Shown here one piece after another: positions 7,900 through 12,076 of a stretch of 12,076 nucleotides of DNA. This stretch comes from Isohypsibius dastychi (lineage: Eukaryota; Tardigrada; Eutardigrada; Parachela; Isohypsibiidae). Location: positions 1-12,076 of the forward strand of contig JAQIWT010001175.1 in the NCBI GenBank assembly GCA_034696485.1, read 5' to 3'. Made by a program: the position numbers and the translations under genes. Positions within the stretch are counted from its first letter, which is position 1; each line of letters begins with the position of its first letter. The notes beneath the pieces were generated by a model, which worked only from the letters and a program-made list of their open reading frames with translations, was not told where the DNA came from and ran no database searches.

Positions 7900-8304
7900 C
7901 GTGTTCATAAATATAGTGAGCCAATCACGGATTCTAACCATCGCGATGTAGCACATGACACGTTTTATCATATTTTGATCGGACCAACGCCAAGATGAAT
8001 TTCGACCGAAAACTGTTTTTTTCTTCTTCCTGTTTTCAGCAATGTGAAGCTGCTTTCTTTTACTTTGTATGACTGAGTGTTTTCTCGACGAAGTTTATAC
8101 CGTTGAGACCGGGTAATTTAGACTGCATGTAATTGATGTAATTGATGTAATGAGATTGACTGTAATTTAGTAAATATTGCGCTATTCGAATCGGTTGCGT
8201 AGGAAATTATAGAGCAGGGTATTTCTCGCACTTGTTGCTCCATGATGCGTTTTCTAATTCGCTCTCCACACATGACTATTGTCGTCACAGAAAATCTCCC
8301 GATC
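7900..8304. other. spacer, no gene recognised
   Basis: The only structure seen is a short triplet of GTAATTGAT-like words at about 8128-8152 and nearby TGTAATTTAG. No ORF of interest occurs on either strand. Confidence 0.45.
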
Positions 8305-8350
8305 AGAGTGGGGAATCTGCAGACTGGAAAGACTGCATGATTCCCGCTCT
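8305..8350. repeat. hairpin-forming inverted repeat
   Basis: AGAGTGGGGAATCTGCAG (8305-8322) pairs with CTGCATGATTCCCGCTCT (8333-8350) around the 10-nt loop ACTGGAAAGA. The stem has about 16-17 pairs with one G:U-type position and one small bulge. It stands just upstream of the 55-bp tandem repeat. It could be a small structured RNA, an animal-type small-RNA precursor stem (though short for that), or a mobile-element relic. Sequence alone does not decide. Confidence 0.5.
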
Positions 8351-8370
8351 AAACGGGTAATTTCAAATAG

Positions 8371-8614
8371 ATGTTTTTCACGAGTTTTTTTAAGTTTCAG
8401 ATGATGTGGGAAGAAATACTCCGATCTGCGTTTATCGAGTCTTTCTAAGTTTCAGATGATGTGGGAAGAGATACTACGATCTGCGTTTCACGGGTTTTTC
8501 TTAGTTTCAGATGATGTGGGAAGAAATTCTCCGATTTGCGTTTCACGAGTTTTTCTAAGTTTCAGATGATGTGGGAAGAAATACTTCGATTTGCGTTTAT
8601 CGAGTTTTTCTTAG
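8371..8614. repeat. 55-bp tandem repeat, four full units plus a partial leader
   Basis: Units start with TTTCAGATGATGTGGGAAGA at 8395, 8450, 8505 and 8560, a constant 55-bp period. A 24-bp partial unit lies at 8371-8394, and there is loss after 8614. Variable positions are few (CTCCGATC, CTACGATC, CTCCGATT and CTTCGATT in the middle). The period is not a multiple of three, so it is not a coding repeat. Each unit contains a pyrimidine-rich TTTTTCTAAGTTTCAG that looks like an animal 3' splice site. Confidence 0.95.
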
Positions 8615-9237
8615 TGGAACCTAAGGCTGAATTCGGTTTGACGAAGTAAGTTGAGAACGTGGGTTAAAAAAATGTTACACTTGGATTAATCTCTAATATG
8701 CTGATGAATAAAAGAATCGCTAACACGTACCAGGTGGCATTGTTTTGAAAATACTGCTGAGTTCCGGAATCAGGCAGAAAAGGATGCACAAGATTTCACA
8801 AAAAAATTAAATGAAATATAGAAAAAATCAAAAAAAAATATATAAAGAGTTTTGGTGTTCGATTCCCATTACTGATCGTGGAATGCAAAAGAATGGAATG
8901 TCTTTTTAAAGAAAACCGGGATGCACAGATAATAAGCCGCTTTTTTTAGCCAGCGAATTGTTACGATAGTTGGTCAGTTTTTGAAAGTCCTGACACACCC
9001 TCGAACGTCGCGAAACCTGACATACATGAGCCACCGGCAAATTCCGCAATTCCGATGATTGCAATTTTAGCATATGGGCCTTTTTTGTGCGTATTATCAA
9101 CTTAACAGAGGAGATCCTATTTATCCAAAATATGTCGCACACCCAACCGGTGAAGAAAATATCACGAGTATTATGCATGCATATACAGAGAATTATGCGT
9201 GTATGAACCACGAGCCGCAAGTTGTCTGAAATGTCTC
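8615..9237. other. spacer, AT-rich, no gene recognised
   Basis: An A-rich segment at 8799-8850 (several runs of 5-9 A and a TATATAAA) has no target-site duplication or ORF that would make it a retrotransposon tail. The long minus-strand ORF at 8906-9220 is Arg/Lys/Leu-rich noise with no family resemblance. Confidence 0.45.
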
Positions 9238-9534
9238 ATGACTCTGCTGAAAGCACATGTTGATATTAAGGAGCTGCGAGGATTGTACGACATTCTTCAT
9301 TTTCAAGCGAATACAAACTATGTCAACGAAGAAAATCTGGAATTGAAAAGTGGTTCCATGGAATTTTGGATTCTGGTATCCTCATGCGTCACTCAGAAGA
9401 AATCGACTCAACAAGAGAAAATTGACTGTACCGTACTGCCGCGACCTGAAGGTGAGAGTAGATCACCCGGGCAGGAAATTTTCCCCTTGAACAACTGTGT
9501 TATCCGCCCCGCTCTGCCGGTCTACCCGCACTGA
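9238..9534 (+). CDS. unrecognised ORF (98 residues), low confidence
   Basis: The frame is open upstream of the first ATG (9238) and ends in TGA at 9532-9534. The first half (about residues 1-50, including LLKAHVDIKELRGLYDILH) looks amphipathic-helical. After about residue 65 the frame enters the inverted repeat at 9433-9571, so the tail is unlikely to be conserved protein. It could be one exon of a decayed transposase-type gene. I see no catalytic motif, signal peptide or linked exon. Confidence 0.15.
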   Translation: MTLLKAHVDIKELRGLYDILHFQANTNYVNEENLELKSGSMEFWILVSSCVTQKKSTQQEKIDCTVLPRPEGESRSPGQEIFPLNNCVIRPALPVYPH

Positions 9535-9571
9535 TTGATCAATCAAAAAAACCTTCAGGTCGCTGCAGTAC
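9433..9571. mobile_element. short MITE-like inverted repeat
   Basis: GTACTGCCGCGACCTGAAGGT (9433-9453) is matched in inverted orientation by ACCTTCAGGTCGCTGCAGTAC (9551-9571), with 20 of 21 positions complementary. Weaker pairing continues outwards (ACTGTAC against GTACAGTAGT), so the ends may lie near 9425 and 9580. The interior of about 97 bp is unremarkable except for the perfect palindrome at 9532-9545. Size and ends suit a tiny non-autonomous DNA transposon. No clear target duplication was found. Confidence 0.5.
9532..9545. repeat. 14-bp perfect palindrome
   Basis: TGATTGATCAATCA is self-complementary. It sits just inside the right arm of the MITE-like repeat and overlaps the stop codon of the ORF ending at 9534. 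It may be a binding site or chance. Confidence 0.6.
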
Positions 9572-9969
9572 AGTAGTATCGAGACCAGATTTTGGTGTTT
9601 TAAATATGGAATATGTCAGAGTTTGTGCGAACTCGGGATTGAGTCCAAAATTCATACCTGAAGAAGTCCCAAATAAAGTACAAGAGCCGAAAAAACACTC
9701 CGCGCGTAGCTGAACTACTTCGCGCAAGAGTACCGGGCGTAGCTATTTCGTTTTGTTATCCGCTCAGAGTAGTGGCACACCGAGAATTGTTCTGTTTTTG
9801 TCCATTGATATAAATGCAACTTAGCGTAAATGTGTGGTGTCAATACGGCCGATTTCAACCACTATTCTGCTGTGGAAAATTCAGTAGCGTTAGGACAAGC
9901 TGGGGATCCCCAGCCACTCGAGTGGCGCGGACTTGATTTTAACTTGTCCTTAAGTAGAAAGGACTTGTC
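9572..9969. other. spacer before the right duplication copy
   Basis: Contains CGCGCGTAGCTGAACTACTTCGCGC and a related GGGCGTAGCTA (about 9699-9744), a GC-rich imperfect stem with GTAG/CTAC pairing. It also has a doubled AAGTAGAAAGGACTTGTCG/TTAAGTCG motif near 9950-9978 at the duplication edge. No gene was seen. Confidence 0.4.
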
Positions 9970-10317
9970 GTTAAGTCGAACAAAAATTCAACAAATACCA
10001 GACATTATATGTGGCATAACTTACCGAGTTATCAGGGAATTGCACGGATTATCATCATAGCGTCCATCCCATGTTTTACAAGTACGGTTCTGCATTCCGA
10101 AGTCTTGAACGTGACATGAACACTTTATCCAATGCCGAGCAAGATTCCAGATCACAACTCAAAGTTCCCATGAAATGTTGGTTCAGTAACGAATGAAAAT
10201 TTCAAAGAGTGCTTTCGAAAATAGAACACAGCTCACTTTCATGCGACATGATACTATGAATTGTTCATGTTGCCAGGCGATGATTGATATTCGATTTGTG
10301 CAACTGAACCGCACATT

Positions 10318-10782
10318 GGGGCGATTGCGCTAAGCGAAAAAGCGATGGTGCTGACGATGGTGCTGGAAATGAACCCTCTGAATATCGACGTCAGAGCGTT
10401 CAGTGTGATCCATTCTGGTGAATGGGTCGGTTGCGATTTCGCACAAATGGATCACACGGCCAAAATAAACCCTCTGAACATTGACGTCACATGGATCACT
10501 GTGATCGATTCGGATGGATCTCATCACGCAAAAGTCGATTTTGCATGATCTGATCCATTCGGGCTCATGTGGACCGAGATTTGGTCGATTTGAAGTTGGG
10601 CGTGTGATCCATTTCGGCATCACGTCATCCATTTGTGCGAAATCGCAACCGACCCAATGTCATGGCGCTAAATCCGATTTTGCATGGTCCCATCCATTCG
10701 GGCTAATACCGACCGAGACTGGTCGATTTGAAAATGGGATGATGGCATGGTGTCATCGCTTTTTCGCATAGCGCAGTTCCCC
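10318..10782. mobile_element. 465-bp MITE-like non-autonomous DNA transposon
   Basis: Terminal inverted repeats of about 30 bp: the left end GGGGCGATTGCGCTAAGCG (10318-10336) continues into AAAAAGCGATG. The right end, 10754-10782, read on the minus strand is GGGGAACTGCGCTATGCG and the same AAAAAGCGATG. The element is flanked by CATT (10314-10317 and 10783-10786), a probable 4-bp target duplication. The homologous site in the left duplication copy reads GCACGTTTATT with no insert, matching GCA-CATT-TATT after removing the element and one CATT. ORFs across it are open on both strands because of base composition and have no transposase motifs. A 4-bp duplication occurs in several DNA-transposon superfamilies, so I do not assign one. 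Confidence 0.8.
10373..10731. repeat. nested direct and inverted repeats inside the MITE
   Basis: There is a perfect 30-bp inverted pair at 10423-10452 and 10627-10656 (core GGTTGCGATTTCGCACAAAT). Direct copies of ACCCTCTGAA-ATATCGACGTCA-like sequence occur at 10373-10393 and 10470-10489. A roughly 60-bp direct pair lies at 10534-10594 and 10673-10731 (GATTTTGCATG, CCATTCGGGCT, GACCGAGA, GGTCGATTTGAA). The word ATCCATT, in both orientations, recurs at least six times. The interior was evidently built by repeated internal duplication. Confidence 0.85.
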
Positions 10783-11509
10783 CATTTATTTACTTACCTA
10801 CGCTTAGCTTAGTGAAGCTAGAACTGAAACAATGAACGGCAGACAAGCAGACATTCGTTCTGTCCCTGCAATGCTTAAATGTCGCACGAATCTGTTTTTA
10901 TTGGACCGATACTTTTGTTTTGACCACCTTATTGGCAAAGTCTGGTTCCAATTGTCACGGACATGAAAATTAAGACGGAGATGACGCACAGATTCCTGGA
11001 ACGCCAATGAGAAGACCTGGTCAGATAATTCGTGGGTAACAAAAATTCTTCAACCTGGCATCTGCTATTAACTATAGTACAACATTGTGTCAGTCATCAT
11101 GACTTTTCTCCAGTGAATTCCAATGAGGAACAACTATGTTCAAACTTCAGCGGATGATCTGGTTTGGTTTCGTACTTTTCGGCACAAACAACATGCACCG
11201 AACAAGTCCCGGGCAAGAGTTGCTCAAGCAGAATAAGCTCAATCTTCAGATGTGAATTTCTCCCAGTCTCAATATACTCTGTCCCTTGAATTCCGTGAAG
11301 GCAAGGCAAACAAAAGAATATACAGAATTATTTGGGGATGCAGATATTCATTTTTAAAAGATTATTGTTTTAACAATATCAGGAAAAGTTTTGAGAGGAA
11401 CATATTGTTGCTAATCGGGAGATGACGCTCCAGCCGGCACATCCAATTTCCAAACAGCAGAATTGGCTGCGTTTGCTGCGTTGAAACGGTATGGGAGACG
11501 CGCCATTCC

Positions 11510-11804
11510 TCAACCAGCACAACCAACGCCCGCATTCCAACAGGTGTTCTGCGATACAGAAGAATTATAACTAAACAAAAAAGAGGGTAGGAAATGAGTA
11601 AAATCATACCTTCTCACACGTCCCAACTGAAGTTGTAAAAAGCAGAGTAAGGCTACAAGTAGTCCCAGGACAGCATTCTGTACTACTACTAATAAACTCA
11701 CAGGTCGATCCTAATGCTTCACAGCCAGCGACGAACTGGCGGTTGAGCAAAGTGGAAACAACGAACAACGCGATGAAGAACACCTTTGACATTTTCAGAG
11801 GCAT
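11510..11804 (-). CDS. secreted eight-cysteine, knottin-like peptide (copy 2)
   Basis: Paralogue of 1139-1430 with the same structure. Exon 1 is 11804-11610, the intron is 11609-11549 (61 bp, donor GTATGA, acceptor GTATCGCAG, phase 0) and exon 2 is 11548-11510, ending in TGA. From the first ATG (11804) it has 77 residues. The Met at 11792, aligned with 1424 in copy 1, is the likelier start and gives 73. The signal peptide is nearly unchanged. All eight cysteines are kept, and the second spacing is one residue longer (C-x8-CC instead of C-x7-CC). Substitutions cluster in the signal region, that loop (FISSST for FTGST) and the last residue (Gly for Thr). The intron has diverged more than the exons, suggesting that the protein is under constraint and both copies may be functional. 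Unspliced message would stop two codons into the intron, losing the last two cysteines. Biological role unknown. Confidence 0.77.
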
Positions 11805-11902
11805 TTAGATAAAGCACGGAGCTGACATGAATCTCTGTCTGGAATGTCGGAAACTTTCCGTCACATGAATTTCAAAAACGAACCGAGTGCGGTCGGAATT
11901 TT

Positions 11903-11911
11903 TATTTTATA
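11903..11911 (-). promoter_or_regulatory. TATA box of cysteine-rich gene copy 2
   Basis: TATAAAATA on the minus strand, followed by an A-rich run, 111 nt upstream of the conserved Met (11792). The spacing is identical to that of copy 1, which supports it as the functional core promoter of both genes. Confidence 0.55.
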
Positions 11912-12076
11912 GACTCTTCGTCGCTGAAGTTGAGTGATGTCAGAGAAGGACGAATGATTATGTCTCTGCTGAGACAGCATGTCGTGAGAAGGAAATCACG
12001 TGAAAAAAGCTGGTCAGACTTAAGTCTCCGCACTAACGAATAGCTTCTTTCAAATTATGCATAGCATCGTGAGCGC

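Larger units (their letters stand above)
9970..12076. repeat. segmental duplication, right copy
   Basis: Counterpart of 106-1715 in the same orientation, running to the window end without a visible boundary. It is longer because of the 465-bp insertion at 10318-10782 and about 45 extra bases after it (to about 10835). Smaller indels include loss of about 11 bp after 10922 (left copy: GAGTAAGGTATTT region) and of about 22 bp near 11310. Gene, intron and promoter are all carried along, so the unit duplicated as DNA and not through an mRNA. Confidence 0.9.

Noticed and set aside
8799-8850. A-rich tract as a retrotransposon poly(A) tail
   Set aside because: Interrupted by many other bases, with no element body upstream and no flanking duplication.
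8845-8880. tRNA-like T-loop sequence GTTCGATTCCC
   Set aside because: The five flanking bases do not pair into a T stem, and no acceptor or anticodon arm could be fitted.
10330-10771. Three overlapping ORFs of 67-100 residues inside the MITE
   Set aside because: Open on both strands at once, built of the internal repeats and without transposase motifs; a composition effect.
1-12076. CRISPR array, bacterial operon or phage content
   Set aside because: No spaced direct-repeat array with unique spacers, no ribosome-binding sites and no long uninterrupted ORFs. GT-AG introns show a eukaryotic source.

Overview
The window looks like animal nuclear DNA, most likely from a tardigrade (Hypsibius or a relative). 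Coding sequence is sparse and split by short GT-AG introns. Start codons have no bacterial ribosome binding sites, some promoters have TATA boxes, and the spacers are full of inverted and tandem repeats. The tardigrade call rests on the gene at 7054-7548. Its three exons encode the C-terminal two thirds of a fatty-acid-binding-protein-like beta barrel that I recognise as resembling the tardigrade SAHS (secretory abundant heat soluble) family. I could not check this against a database.

Layout: (1) 106-1715 is the left copy of a segmental duplication. It carries a two-exon minus-strand gene (1139-1430) for a small secreted protein with eight cysteines in a knottin-like arrangement, behind a TATA box. 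(2) 1716-3600 is mostly unremarkable, apart from one unrecognised ORF at 2377-2649. (3) 3895-5180 (+) is a three-exon gene for a 212-residue multi-span membrane protein with an N-glycosylation sequon and a C-terminal Tyr-Val. Claudin/PMP22-like is the best but weak guess. (4) 5638-6675 is a repeat island of two adjacent palindromic (foldback) units and a 111-112 bp tandem repeat. (5) 6878-7548 holds a TATA box, a possible damaged 5' exon and the SAHS-like exons. (6) 7549-9970 is spacer with a possible LINE C-terminus remnant, a 16-17 bp hairpin, a four-unit 55-bp tandem repeat, and a short MITE-like inverted repeat overlapping an unrecognised ORF. (7) 9970-12076 is the right copy of the duplication. 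It has the second eight-cysteine gene (11510-11804), the same TATA box at exactly the same distance from the start, and a 465-bp MITE-like insertion that the left copy lacks.

The genes do not form an operon or an obvious pathway. The best-supported theme is a young, expanding family of secreted cysteine-rich peptides duplicated together with its promoter. A stress-protein-like gene and an epithelial-type membrane protein lie between the two copies. The left copy supplies the empty site that defines the transposon insertion in the right copy.
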